In this document: in pieces, positions 12,296 to 24,906 of the stretch
Layout of the letters: each line of letters begins with the position of its first letter
Position numbering within the stretch: the stretch's first letter is position 1
Source of the DNA: Isoetes taiwanensis
Lineage: Eukaryota > Streptophyta > Lycopodiopsida > Isoetales > Isoetaceae
Reading direction: 5' to 3'
Assembly (NCBI GenBank): GCA_021234155.1
Contig: JAJEKV010000020.1
Location: 17,541,018-17,605,017, forward strand
DNA length: 64,000 nucleotides
Program-made: the position numbers and the translations under genes
The notes under the pieces: generated by a model
What the model saw: only the letters and a program-made list of their open reading frames with translations
Database searches by the model: none
What the model was told of the DNA's origin: nothing

Positions 12296-13350
12296 TGGCT
12301 CCAAAACAAAAGTTTCCAGTGAGCGAGGGAACCAATGGAAGATCGGGGAGACTTGAGAACCCTTTAGAGATAGACCTCTTCCCCTAATTTTGCAAGTGGA
12401 TTACTTCAAAGCTTGCCTTATCAGTTTGAGTTGAATATGCCTATTCCATTGCCTACTTTTGATTCCAGCATGAGTGCTAATACCTTTCTAAAAGCCTTTG
12501 AAGACTATTACAGGGATTTTGGCTTCAAAAAAGGATGCAAGCTATCACAATTCGAAAAGTGTTTTAAAGAGGAAAGTGAAGCGGGTGCTTGGCTGACTTA
12601 TGAGAAGCTTATGGGAACCACTTCTTGGGATGATCTTGTCACCAAGTTTTTGGACAGGTTTGGAAAACGTGCTGCTCCTAAAGACCTTGTTAATGAGTTG
12701 CAAAATTTCTCTATTTATGCAGGTGAAAGTGTGAGCCAGTATAAGGAGAGATTTAGTACCTTCATGAATAGATGCCAAAAAGTTCAAGTCCTTTGTTCCC
12801 CACACTCTTTTTGGTATCCTCCTTCATTAAAGGCTTATCTTCGGACCAGAAATTCACGGGGAAGCTTATCAAGATTCAAGGCTGCGAGAAAGTTTTGATT
12901 CCATCTACAAAGTTTTTGCCAAAACTCTTGAATTGACCAAAATGTTTTCTATTCTACCAGAAAAACACCATGGCTTTCATCATGATCCTTTTTACCACGA
13001 TGCCTTGATGGTCATTATGAATCTCACCATTCTGTCCCTATTTATCTTTGTGCATAAAGAAAAAGAAAAAAAGAAGAAGGCGATTCTCGGATTTTTAGAA
13101 GTCAAAGGCGGACGACAAAAGTGGTGAGGCTTTAGCGAGAGGTGACCAAACAACTTGTGGAGCTCAAGGCAAGCGGGGCAGGTAGAACTTACCACTGAAT
13201 GTATTCATTGCAATAGAACTTCACACCCGGTGATATTTGTTATTGGCAAATATGTCCTAAATGTAAAAAGAAAGGTCACTTTGGTAGAGAATGCCGGTCG
13301 TGCTTTTTGCAATGAAATTGGCCATCTTGACCTCGGATGCCTTTGTTAAA
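12296..13350 (+). pseudogene. gag of element A, frame-disrupted
   Basis: Begins ATGGCTCC 22 bases after the primer-binding site, as in elements C and D. The capsid region (open 12,413-12,898) matches element C's gag almost residue for residue up to KVQV, after which small indels destroy the frame. Element C has intact CACTGTTCC, TTCTAGACC, CACAGGAAG and GCTGCAGAAGG where A reads CCTTTGTTCC, TTCGGACC, CACGGGGAAG and GCTGCGAGAAAG. Each break falls at a CAG or CTG (or an adjacent CTAG). Zinc-knuckle remnants lie near 13,200-13,330. The gene is probably less damaged in the real DNA than here. Confidence 0.8.
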
Positions 13351-16300
13351 GAATATTTTGCCAAGCAAAGAGGGAAAAGAAGTCTGAGGCAACTCCCCAT
13401 GTAAGATTTCTTGAGAGCCTACTAGCTCTATAAGGTTTGTACAAGCCCCACGAGAGATGCCAAAGGCTGAAGAAGTGATGGTGGTACAAACCCGGAAGTA
13501 TGGGAGATTCCCATAAACTCTTTGAGCCTACCAAGTTTGTTCAGTATTTTTAGGAGATCAGCTTTGCCACCACCTGTTATAGAGGCCCCTCCTCAAGAAA
13601 TAGCTCCACCTCCCCAACAAAAATATGGTAAGAAAGATCATGACCTTGATGAGTTGGATGTTTTGCTAAAAATTCTAAAGTAAGTGTGGACTTATTTACA
13701 TTGTTAAAAATTGCACCTGGTTATAGGAAAAAGTTACTACAACAAACTACTTTTAGTGAAGCGGTAGCTTGTGTAGGTGTTGCTAATGCCACTAATCTTA
13801 TTACGGCCCAAAATGAAAGAGGATCAGGTGCCTTTATGTGCTCGGCAACTCTAGGAGGTTATTCTTTTTCCAATGTGTTGTTAGATGGAGGCTCACCTTT
13901 GAATATCATGCCATATCATGTTATGAAAAATGTGGACTCGAGATAGATAAAAGGTCATCTGTCTTGTTAAAATCTTTTTCTAATGCTAAGATAGCACCGG
14001 TTGGAATTGTGACCAAGGTCCACATTAACACTTGAAGGTATTGTTGTAGCTGCCAATTTTGTTGTTGTTGCTTTTGAAGATCTAGGAGAAGATCTGAGAC
14101 ATATATGATCTCTTCTTTGGGAAGGAGGTGGATGGCTACAGTTGATGCTAGGCCAATCTGGTGCGAAGGGAGATGCACCATTTCAAATGGCACTCAAGTG
14201 GCCACAATCTACAATCAAGGCGGTTCTTATGGCTTTAATGGCGAGGTACATTTTATCAAAGAAATGCTTATAGAAGAACCACTAGGATCATATAGTCTAG
14301 CAACTCCTAGCACCGGGGAAAATTGAGTTGATCCCTTTAATTAGAGAGTGTGCACTACCCTCACGAAGATGGCGAGAAGAGGTTGTTTATGGTTTGATGG
14401 AGGAATATCAAAGAAATTGAATGTAGCTTCATCTGCGGCTATATTAAAGATCTTGCCAATAAACTTTTGGCCAAGGTAGGAAGAATTTTTCCCCAAATAA
14501 CCTCTAATGCAGCAGAATACAAGGCTTTGATTGCAGGTCTCCAAGAAGCTAGAGCTATGGATATTTCAATTATACATATCTATGGGGATTCACAATTAGT
14601 TTCTTGAGGGTAAATGGTGAATATCAAGCCAAGAATGCTGATATGGAGCTCGGAGAAACCAGGTAATGGGAATGCTTGCTCATTTTACCTCTTGGGAAAT
14701 TACTCATATCCCAAGGGGGCGAGTGGGAAAGGCGATGCTTTGTCTTGAGAGATACTCGATGACTTATTTATCACGAGGGAGCTATACGAGAGGAAGATTT
14801 CGATGAGGATGAGGCTAAGGAGCTTTGTCCCATCCTAGTTATAAATGCATCGAGGAAAAGGCAATCAATGAAGTTATAATCAACAAGCATGGCGGGGAAA
14901 GAACTCTGTTTGTGGGAGATCTTTTGACACACAAAATAAGGAAGAGATCAATAAATTCTTTGAAGAGAGAAGTGATGTGTTTGCTTGGGATTACTCACGA
15001 GCTTATTGGTATCAAAGAGGAGGTATGTCAATTTGAAATTAAAATTAAAGAGGGCTGTAAGCCTGTTTTCGAAGTTAAGAAGAATAAATGCTTCACTTTT
15101 AGATCTAATCAAAGATGAATTGCATAAGATGTTGGATGCAGGTGTCATTGTAGAGATCATCAACCACGAATGGGTATCTGCATTGTTCAGTGGAAAAAAA
15201 GAATGGAACTTTGAGAATTTGCATAGATTATCGAGATTTGAACAAAGCCACTATAAAAGATTGTTATCCCTTGCCTTTTTTGGAAGAAATCCTATATCTT
15301 TGTTGCGAGGGAAAAGACATGTACTCATTTTTGGATGGTTTTAGGGGTTTAACAGATTAGTATCAAAAAGGAAGACCAGCCAAAGACTTCATTTATCACT
15401 CCACGGGGTACTTATGCTATGAAAAGAATGCCATTTGGCCTAATGAATGCTCAGCTACCTTCAAAGAGCAATGGATGTCATTTTCAAAACCATGGCTGTT
15501 GAAGAATTTAGAGTGTATCTGGATGACCTTTGCTTGGGTTCTCATGCTAATAATCATGTGGAATTGCTTGCAAAAATCATTCTCTCTATGCAGGACTTCA
15601 GGAGTCAATCTAAATCCAAAAAATGCATCTTTTTGCATCAAAGGACAACTCTTGGGACATGAAGTATCCAGCCAAGGTATTCAAGTTGCTCAAGATAAAG
15701 TTGAAGCTCTCAAAAACTGGTACCTCCCAAAATTTGAAGCGGGTTAAGAGTTTCATTGGTATGACAAGTTTCCTTAGGATGTATATCCCAAATTTTGCTC
15801 ATATCTTAAGTCCTATCTCTAAGTTGACCAGGATAGGGAAGTTTTCTAAATCTGAAAGCAAGCACATACCTATCACATGGACCCCAGAGTGCCAAGAAGC
15901 TTTTGACTTTCTTATTTTATCCATATGTGAAGCTACTCTTTTAAAAAAACCAGATTTGAGCCTGCCATTTGAGGTTTATATCACTGTTACTAAAAAGGCT
16001 ATAGGTTTAGCCATTTTGCAGGATAAGCACACCATAGTTTTTGCAAGCAAGCAATGGTGCGCTCTTGAAGAAAGATATACTAGAATAGAAAAAAGTCTTT
16101 GCTGCTCTCATGTTCCTCATCAATAGGCGGGGGCATCTACTTACGAAAAGCCAAGTTCAAGTTCATATGAAGCAAAATCCAATGGGATTGCTATTTGGTA
16201 AAGCAACTAATAAACCAAAGATCGGAGATGGGCTTGTAAGTTGCAAAGTTATGATATTTCTGTAAAAGAGTTGCACTTGACACGAAATCCTAGCCTCTAC

Positions 16301-17687
16301 TTGCCTTATATATTTTTTGATCATGAGGATGAAATGAATATTACTGACACTTCGTTTGCAGTAGCACATTTGGAAGTAACTCAGGGAGGTCAAGCCCAAG
16401 GAGGATGGCAGCAACCTATTAGGGATCTTTTGCAATATGGATTCACTTCTCCAAACCTCACTCCAAGTCAGAAAAGAAGACTTAAAGACAAGTGCAGACA
16501 ATTCAAGCTAATAGAAAATATCCTATGCAAAGTCAACAGGGATGGAATCTTGCTGAGGTGTGTAAGTGAAGAAGAATCTGCCTTGATAATTAAAGAGATG
16601 CACAAAGGAATCTGTGGGGGACATTTTTTTGGGGATACCCTTTGCAAAAAAAGATTCTCAGTGCGGATATTATTGGCCCTCTTGTTTTTAGAGGCTGTTA
16701 TGAGGTTATAAAAACTTGCCATCAATGTCAAATTTTTAGTAAAAGAATTTTATTGCCATTTTGCCTTGAATCCTATCATATCTCGGGACCTTTTCAAATC
16801 GGGGGCTAGATTATATTGGTCCTATTAATCCTTCCTCTGCAGGTCAACATCAACATATTATTGTGGCTCTGATTATTTCACTAAAGTGGGCAGAGGCTAT
16901 ACCTTTGAGACAAGCTAATGCCCTCACTGGCTGCAAAGGTTTTTACATGAATTTATTTGCTCGGGTTTGGTATTCCCTTCGGATACATTACGATAGAGGT
17001 ACCCCCTTTGTTAATGAAGTCATTGCTAATCTGCTTGAGCATTTTGAAGGTCAAGCACACCAAAAGTTCTTCATATTATCCTCGGGGTAATGGACAAGCT
17101 GAAGCTACTAACAAAGTATTGAAAAATATCTTGCGAGAAAGCGGTGGAGATCAACAAAAGGATTGGCATATCAAAATAGTGGGCGCCCTTTGGGCTTATA
17201 GGGTCACTATCAAAACAGCTACAAATCACACACCTTTCAATTTGGTTTATGGCATAGAGGCGGTTCTACCGGTAGAACTCGAATTACCTTCTTTGAGATT
17301 AGCTCACAAATTGTGTTTACCTTTTGAACATGCTCTGAGGAAAAGACTGGATGCCCTGCTACATTTGGATGAGTCTGAGAATGGGGTGAGAACACAAACT
17401 TGTTAAAAAGGCTAAAGATCTGGCTGGCATTCAAAGGCTGCACACAAAATACAAGGCACTTTTAAAAAGGGGAGCTTGTTCTCAAATGGAACAAGTCAAA
17501 GGAGGATTCTGGCTGGCAAATTTGACAACATTTGGGAAGGGCCCTTTGTAGTGTTGGATCCTGCGGTACTAATTCTTATTGGTTCTGAGGAAGTTGCTTG
17601 GGGATGCCATTGCCAAATCCTATCAACATCTTGCACCTGAAAAGGTATTGGGACCGGCATGCTTGCTTGTCCCTCTTCTTTTATTAA
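13351..17687 (+). pseudogene. pol of element A (protease, RNase H, RT, RNase H, integrase), frame-disrupted
   Basis: Pieces in order: protease with LLDGGSPLNIMP near 13,880, an extra RNase H with WFDGG near 14,390 and GDSQLV near 14,585, RT from about 15,060 with the YLDDL active site near 15,515, a second degenerate RNase H near 15,970, integrase with its zinc finger near 16,600 and NGQAEATNK at about 17,090, and the GPF-type tail. It ends at TAA 17,685-17,687 after LKRYWDRH. Open stretches include 15,623-16,126, 16,241-16,711 and 16,957-17,406. It has the same architecture as the intact pol of element D; most frame changes sit at CAG/CTG. Confidence 0.85.
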
Positions 17688-17879
17688 AAGGTTTAGAGAT
17701 TTATAGTAGGTTTAAAGTAGTTAAATCGGTTGATTTTTAAGCACATTATTTGAGTAGATAGAAACGGTTTGACTTTGAGTACATTACTCTAATAGAATTT
17801 GGTTCATGTTCCTAGGTTGATCGATCGGGGTAATAGTGCAAATGATTTCAAAACAGGGTTGATACTAATAATTACCAAG

Positions 17880-18210
17880 TGTCATATGCGGGGAGCATCC
17901 TTCCTCCATCTTTATTCACCTGTCCTTAAGCATTCCTACCATCCATCCAGCCCCTTATTCTTGTTTTTCCATACCTTAACAAGCACTCTGCAAAATCACC
18001 TTCACCATCATAGCAGAGTTGCAAGGGTTTGAGACTAATTGGTTTATGTGTTTCCATGACAGGTGCACTCTTCTTCCATATTTTTTCATCTGTCTTGAGT
18101 AGTCCTACCTCCCATTTGAACTCCTTATTCTTATTCTCATTCCCTAAAGAAGAAAAGCACTCTGCAATTCATCTTTACCATCACAGCAGAGTTGCACTTG
18201 TTGAAGATTA
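17880..18210 (+). repeat. Two-unit tandem repeat between pol and 3' LTR, element A
   Basis: Two units of about 150-180 bp (roughly 17,880-18,058 and 18,059-18,210), each with a gcatcctt/gtgcactctt-ccatctttattcacctgt head and a tail in which CTCTGC and GCAGAG flank about 25 bp. Element B has the same pair, and D an analogous array. No env-like open frame is present here. Confidence 0.65.
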
Positions 18211-18553
18211 GGAGGAAGACATATTCTTGTTTTGGCGAAGTTTCAAACACTTGCACACTCACTCCATCTCCATTTTACCACCACCTTACCATATACACAC
18301 TCATTTTCTTTTCACTACTTATTCCATTCACAATCATTCCACCACCCTTTTTATGCCTTTTTATCCATATTATTCCCTCACCACATCCATACTTCCATAC
18401 TCACACTCACTTCCACCTTTTTCTATCTATATTATTTCATCACCACATTCATACTCACTTCACCTCCACTTACATCTCACACTCTCATATCTCCACTTGG
18501 ATACCTTGGCACAAAGTTGAAGACCCCCCTAGTTATCCATTTCGACATCACAT

Positions 18554-18569
18554 GGTGGGGGACCCGACC
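18554..18569 (+). promoter_or_regulatory. G-rich hairpin before the 3' LTR of element A (likely polypurine-tract region)
   Basis: GGTGGGGGACCCGACC followed by a T-rich spacer ending ttggcgaga and the LTR at 18,590. It corresponds to better-paired hairpins in B, D and F. The purine core is the best polypurine-tract candidate, although it is 20 bases from the LTR. Confidence 0.5.
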
Positions 18570-18589
18570 TTTTTCTTGTTTTGGCGAGA

Positions 18590-20594
18590 TGTTGCTCCCA
18601 AAGGGCAACATGCTAAGTCTTTGAAAAGCTTCTTTGGAAAGTCTTTGGGTGCTGATCTTTGGAAAGTCTTTGGAGTCTTTGGAAAGTCTTTGGGTGCACG
18701 ATCTTTGGAAGGTCTTTGGAGTCTTGGAAAGTCTTTGGAAAGTCTTTGGAAGACTAGGTCAAAGTTTGGAAGACTCTTGGCATTTAACATTGATATGGAG
18801 GTCAAAGGATGTTCTTTCTTCAGGTCAACAAGTGCTTTCGAGGTTCAAATTTACATGAGGTACTTTATTTGAGGTCAAAATGCTTAGTCAAAAAGTATGC
18901 TCTAGAAGATTACGGGTTATGAAGTTTGGAAGACATTTTTTGAAGATTGGAAGTCAAAGAGTTTGGAAGACCCCATGGTGCTTGATTTTATCCCTTAGCC
19001 ATTCTCATCCAATCATTGTTCATATTCTATCTCTATCCATTGAGATTTTCTAGCCATTTCTTCCCACACCCATACCCTCCTTTTTGTTTACCCTTGCCTA
19101 CCTTATTTTGCCTTACCCAAATTTTCCTTTCTCCATTACATCCCCATCCCCCATTGCCTCTATACTTTCTCACTTCATATGACATTTGTTTTTGCAAATT
19201 TCCTAGCCTAGACCCTTTTGCAAGTCCTTACCATTATGCCATGCCACTTGTATACTTTATGGAATATTCTTGACCATTATGCCCAAGGACTTAGCATATT
19301 CCAAAAGAAAAATTAGGGTTGCCATTGCTAAAGTGATCCACCTCTTCAATTTTCTATAAGTGGCCTTTTTTAAAACCATGGCCTAGCTTTGCAAAAATAA
19401 AAATACTGACATATTCCATGGATATCACGGGGAAAAAATACGAAATCGTATCGCGCTATTTACGAGAAAATACACCAAGAACCCTAAATTTCTGCTTCCA
19501 CCTCGAATCTCTTGGGGTTGGCACGAGAACCCTCGGAATCTACCTATTTTGACCTTCCCACTCTTTATGAACCGAATAAACCCATCAATCAAGGCTAAGA
19601 TTAAGCAAACATTTGAAAACTAAGATAAAAACATGGGATTCGACAAAAGGATTTTCTTGAAGGCCGAAGCGTACAAAACCTTCTTGTGATCATTGAGCAT
19701 GTTGGAAGGATTTTGGAAGTCTCTGAGTACTCCCGATCAAGTCACAAGAGATTTGGTTGGAAATTATCTATTGAAATTTTTTATTGACCTGAAGTTGATT
19801 TTGAAGTACTGAATTATTACTTCCCAACATTATTATGATTGAGTTACATTCCTATCAATGAAATTTGATGCCTATCTGAAGAAATTATCTCTGTTATGAT
19901 CCTTTACAATTTTTTCCTCATTTCAAAATTTTATAGAAAATCCACGAGTACTTTTGATTGCCTTTGACCCATTTGCCATCAATACTTGAAGCATCTGAAA
20001 CCTATATGCCTTGAAAAATCCAAAAAATCCTACTCACAACTTAAGTTAGAAATTTTTGCACTCTGTTTTGACTATTCTTGACTGTATTTTGCCAAATCCA
20101 GTCACAAAAATTACTTTTGCTTATCCAGATGACAATCGACCATTTGCCTAGATTCCTTATCACCACTAAAGCACATTTGCTTTGGAGATTCTCAACAACT
20201 CGTCGGCAACTCCAAAATTCCAATCTCGATCCTTTGTTTTCAGATTTTGGTTGCTATTGACCAAATTTTGATTTGCACTTTGAGCTCGAATAACTCACAA
20301 GCTATATCTCGACTTGGTCGGAAGCTTTACCATTGAGTACCTACATCTTTTCTGACTAAGTCTACGAGTGGTTGACTCAAAAATCGATTTGCATATCAAT
20401 GCCACAAGCTGTTTTGACAAAGGTGTCAATTTACGGAAATGGGAAAGGTACAAAACTTCAAGTTTTTGGACTTATCATTGAAATTTGCTTGCATAGATTG
20501 ATCACCTTAAGTGATCTGGAGGTTCTAACCCCAATTTGGTGAAAGCTCAAGTTGGTTCCTTGTGGTTGATCCTTAAGCGGGTTTAGGGTCAGCG
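18590..20594 (+). repeat. 3' LTR of element A
   Basis: Matches the 5' LTR throughout, starting TGTTGCTCCC. The terminal CAACA is read here as CAGCG, one of many A/G and indel differences between the two LTRs at CAG/CTG-like sites. Confidence 0.9.
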
Positions 20595-20599
20595 GCGGG

Positions 20600-20666
20600 C
20601 ACCGACTATTAGGCTTAACATAGAAGATGACATTTCTTTGATGTACAACAAAAGCGATAAAGATTA
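20600..20666 (-). pseudogene. ABCG (PDR-type) transporter exon, 5' part
   Basis: On the - strand, after an acceptor-like CCATTTAG (the AG is at 20,668-20,667), the sequence encodes FIAFVVHQ in one frame and EMSSSMLSLIVGA in the next. It then joins, across element [12 protein letters not shown] at 10,245. The PDR family has VHQMSxSMFRLIAGxCRTM at this place, so the fit is good with one extra base. The acceptor, the 5-bp duplication and the continuing frame together make a split exon the best explanation. Confidence 0.6.
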
Positions 20667-23099
20667 CTAAATGGATTTGTCGGTGGAAAGCTTTTCAATA
20701 AGAAGTCTAAATTGTATTTCTTATAAAGTACTTGGCATTATATCAACTTGGTACTTGCTAGTGCTAACCCCATCACATAGTATCACATGTCGATATCTGA
20801 GTCACCTCCACTATAGACATAGGTATCCTTGACATGAACATTGGCAAGGAAAAGGCCCAAGTTGCGATTCGCGAAATCTCTGAAAAAAATCTATTGGAAT
20901 ACCTTTACCTCTGAGGGGTAAGATTTCTTTGCAAGAAATCTTCTTTGGAATCTTGCAAGAAATCTACTAGAATTACGAGAACAAAATAGCAAGAATGATA
21001 ACCTAGCGAAGGATATCACTAATATTAAAATCGATTATCAAGCTCAAGCCTATAAATCTTTCTCAGATCCGCCCTTGTCATTCACGACTAAGGTTGGGTT
21101 CACATCCTAAGACTAAGATCTGTAAACTTAAAATGGTCTATAGCTTTCACCAACAGTTTTACAGGCCACTTATACGGGCCAAATCCCTGTACTTATATTC
21201 TAAAGTCGAATATTTATGCCAACGATGTTGCAAGAAAACCCAATTTTAATGAAATGAGTCTGGTTATATTTATCCAAGACTGATTTTTAACTAGACTATA
21301 AGCTATGAATGAAAAGCTTCAATGAAGTTTGAAATCTTATGAGGAGCTATTTGCAAGAAATGAGAGAGCAAGGTGAGAGAGGTTACCAGAATATGGCGGA
21401 ATAGGTTTTCCAAGAACATCAGACCTGTATGATTTAGAAGCGGCTGCAAGAGCTCTTCGGTTCTTATATATACCTAAATGGTAAGATTCCATGGTCTAGT
21501 TACTGCCAGACAAATTCTGGATGCCTTGGTACTTTTCTTGCGTTCATAACAATATGTGTTAACCACATCATACTTCTAGACGAAGAAAAAGCTTGTGTTC
21601 CTAAAAGAAACTTAGTAAGGATGTACACAAAGGATGGTATTCCAGCTTCCATTGTACTTGAGCATGCTCGGTGGTTCTGTATGGACACGCAGGATTTAAA
21701 TCATATTGGAAGGTGGTTCAATTCCTTGAGTCATATGGAAGGATATCTGGAATGACGACAACCAAAGTGCTTCACCTTTTGATGTTTCTCCTTCCTGGTC
21801 AAATACCCAACTATCTCCATAGTTTATCAATGATCAGGAGAGGAGGCACATTATATTGGAACTTACTAGGAGCCCAGGTTTGAGAACAAAAAGCGCATAA
21901 AGCAATACTAGTACTTTGTCACTGACATCCTCATTAATAGATATGAGGCAAAGTCTTACCTGAACAGGCACAATTCTCTCTGCACGATCATCCGGGGAAA
22001 GAAAGGCGAGATGCATGCCTAGGATCCGGTGGTGGCGATGGCGATAAGGAAATTAGGAAGCACGAGAAAGATAATGTTCCACGGCTAGAGTGAAATATCG
22101 CTAGGTGCAAATGGATGGCGATTCGATCTTCATGCCATAAATGAAAATACTTTATGTCTACTACATTATGGACCAGCTTCTTCCCCAAGATGGATGCTTG
22201 CTATGGCACATTTTCTAGGGTTGTTTTGATCCAGGAGAAGAAGAGCATGACTTTGGAATGTGATGAGAGAAGAACACAGTTTTTTAAAAGCTTCTTCACG
22301 TACATGGAGAAGCTAGCTATGATTCTCAAAATCGAGAGGCCAAAGAGGAAGGTGAAGGTAGGGAGGGGAAAAGGGGAAAGGGAGGGGGGCGAGCATGAAG
22401 AATCAAAATTTTTTTTTTTTTTTTTTTTTTGGGGGGGCCTTTGGAATAGTCCCGGCGTGCACATTACGTGAAATACGGTGATATCGAGCGATGTGATAAA
22501 TAATTTTCAAGGTGAAAACTATGCGAGACATTGGACGGACTAGAGAGAGATCATACCTATCTTGCCGAAACATTGAACATAGTAAGAAGAGGTATTACCA
22601 ATTTAGAGAGGGATGTGGCTGCCATAGAACCTCTTTTTCGAAAATTTGGATACTTTGAATGATGGTTTAGATGTGTTGATGTCTCTAATGGATTGTCCAC
22701 TTGTGCGGGTAACTCCATGCATTTGGTTGAAGATGAGCGGATGAATGATGCATCGATTCGAGAATAATTGCTTGGGCAACTCTCAAGAATTCAGCAAGAT
22801 CTGCAATAGGATGTATCACAAACCACCCACGCACATTCTCGGGATCGGGGAAGATGATTTCAATGAGGTATTGGAGAAAAATCAGGAATGCCTAGTAGAT
22901 TATCTTTGATGAGAGCGATGGCAGATCCTTGAGAAGGCCGGTTACATGAATTGATACCGAAGATCATCACGGAAATGGGTCAGCAACTCGATGCGAGATC
23001 CTTGAGAAGGCCGATTACTTGAATTGATACCGAAGATCATCTGGAAATGGGTCAGCAACTCTGATGCAGATGGAAATCCTTCATTTGTTAGAGCATCTA
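20667..23099. other. Unassigned, possibly single-copy DNA
   Basis: Not similar to any LTR or LINE in the window. It could contain introns and 5' exons of the ABCG gene on the - strand, but I recognise no Walker, ABC-signature or further PDR motif. A + strand stretch at about 22,530-22,670 has coiled-coil-like coding texture (LDGLERDHTYLAETL) but stops soon. A T-run lies at 22,411-22,430. An imperfect tandem duplication of about 76 bp occupies 22,918-23,065 (gatccttgagaaggccg units). Confidence 0.4.
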
Positions 23100-24906
23100 T
23101 GCTGCCACATTTTGGCAGCATAGAAGAGCCACTACATGATTTGTACCTTTAGCTAGTATTTGGATTGACACATGTGTGCATGAGCTAATCAAGCAACAAG
23201 ATTGAAGACATCGCTTTGAATACTCATAGAAGATATTCATGATGAAGAACCAAGGGAGGACATTAAGCAACCCCTCAAGTTTCATTGGTACGTGGCTAGA
23301 TCCAAGTTTTTTTGGCATGAATTCCATTTTCCAAGGCTTCTCTCATGATTCCCTAGTTCCTACCATCTTGATTCCACTCATGAAACCCCCTTCATAAATC
23401 ATACTTCCTCTTTCCATGCTCCATTACCATTTTCCTTAGCTAAAAGTTGGCAAAGTATTTTTTCTATTCAAAACATATTACAAACCCATCATTCATCCAT
23501 CTTCTTGAGAAAATGAAAAAAATTCCATCAAATTTGGCTATTCCTAAGGTCTAAGACCATATTCTCTGTCTAAAAACAAAATTAAGAAGAGAAAGTGCAC
23601 ATTTTTGTGAAACAATTTTGAAAAAACAAATTTTCCAAGTTGATGCACAAAATTCAAGTGTGTATGTGCACAAGTGCCAAATATTATGTCAAATCATCCA
23701 CATCATCTCCAAAATGCCAAATGTCATCCATATCGTCACCAAAATATCAAATGTTATGCCAAGTTATCCATATCATCTCCAAAATGCCAAGTGTAACCCA
23801 TCTCATCACCACATCACAAAAAAATTGACTAGAAAAAAGTTCTTTTGCCACCTTGCTTGCCACATCATCATCCCATGGTGCCATGCCATCACCTATTTGC
23901 CGCGTCATCCCATAACCTAGCCACATCACCAAATTAACCCCATTGTTGTACTAATAAATCAAGATGCTCTTTTTGCAAAAAGATTCTCCCACCTTGTAGA
24001 GCATAACTATCTTGTAGGGCATAAAAAAAGATTCTATGTGGAAAAAAGATTTTTTTAAAGAGACTTGTTATGACCTTCATATTCCATTTCTTGGGAACCT
24101 TGCCATACTTGAAAAAAAAAAAAAAAATCCTATGTATCCCCCCTCCCCGGGCCTAGTCACTCATTCCTCCAATCATCCCCCGCCACATGATACCTCACGG
24201 GCGTGTGGTGGCAATGGGCTAGAACCCCGTGGAGGCAACACGTATTTTTATAATTCCACGTGGATTGGTTGTTATATAACCTGGGCTTCCCATTTGAATT
24301 TGGCGTGCGGGATATTTCAAAGGATTTTAAGGAACCCTAATCTGGCTCAGATTAAGATTTGGCCCTTTTTTGATCGATTTGACTGGATAATCATGGCTAT
24401 TTTTGCCGACTTGCTCTCCCTCACACCAAGAAACAAAAATCTAAGCTAAAAAACAAATAAAAACGTCGGATTTGCCAAGAACAAAATAGAGCATGGGATT
24501 TTCAAAAAGGGGTTTTCGATCAGAGCAAATTTGAAGGCTTTGGCCGACTAATTTGATTGGCATACCATTGGGGACTCCCGGATTTGACATGGGCTGCTTG
24601 AATCTGCCTTCCTTGTCTCAGGAAACATGACTTTATGAGATGAATCTCTTGACATATCTTATTTTCCTGCATTTGATTCTATGCCCAAGACTTCTGAGTT
24701 TGGGTTTGATTGTGAAATTTGTTGAATGATGTCCTATTGAATGAAAGTCCAATCTTGGTATGAACTTACATTCTTTGAGTTATTTCAGTGGTTTCTTCTT
24801 GTAAAGACTGATCACCTTAAGTGATTTGGAGGTTATAAACCCAACTTGAGTATAGTTTCAAGTTGGCTTCTTATGTTTGACTCTTAAGCCAAGTTGAGGA
24901 TCAACA
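23100..24906 (+). repeat. D-family LTR (full-length, apparently solo)
   Basis: Begins TGCTGCCACA-TT-TTGGCAGCA then TAGAAGAGCC, and ends GAGGATCAACA. It follows element D's LTR in order: cacatcatc repeats, the A-rich tract, the cacgtgg motif and the tatataacc box. No primer-binding site follows and the flanks (ATCTA, CGAGG) do not match, so it is a solo or broken LTR. Its last 1,049 bp are in the segmental duplication. Confidence 0.65.

Larger units (their letters stand above)
10246..20594 (+). mobile_element. Ty3/gypsy element A, complete with both LTRs
   Basis: Two LTRs of about 2.0 kb in direct orientation (10,246-12,253 and 18,590-20,594) bound a gag-pol region, with a primer-binding site at 12,257 and a structured region before the 3' LTR. 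The flanks are GCAGG (10,241-10,245) and GCGGG (20,595-20,599). The latter is a 5-bp target-site duplication if the middle base suffered the CAG-to-CGG change seen throughout this copy. The LTRs are nearly identical, pointing to a recent insertion. The element interrupts an ABCG transporter exon in the opposite orientation. Confidence 0.9.

Noticed and set aside
18192-18872. 226-codon open frame on the + strand
   Set aside because: It runs across the element A tail into the 3' LTR and is low-complexity His/Ser/Phe; no domain and no equivalent in B or D.
21671-21883. + strand frame with FLESYG and RRGGTLYW, resembling ABCG nucleotide-binding-domain text
   Set aside because: The motifs occur in the wrong order and on the opposite strand from the real ABCG exon; likely coincidence.
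23100-24906. D-type LTR at 23,100 as a full element with target duplication
   Set aside because: The flanks ATCTA and CGAGG do not match and no primer-binding site follows, so it is listed only as a solo or broken LTR.
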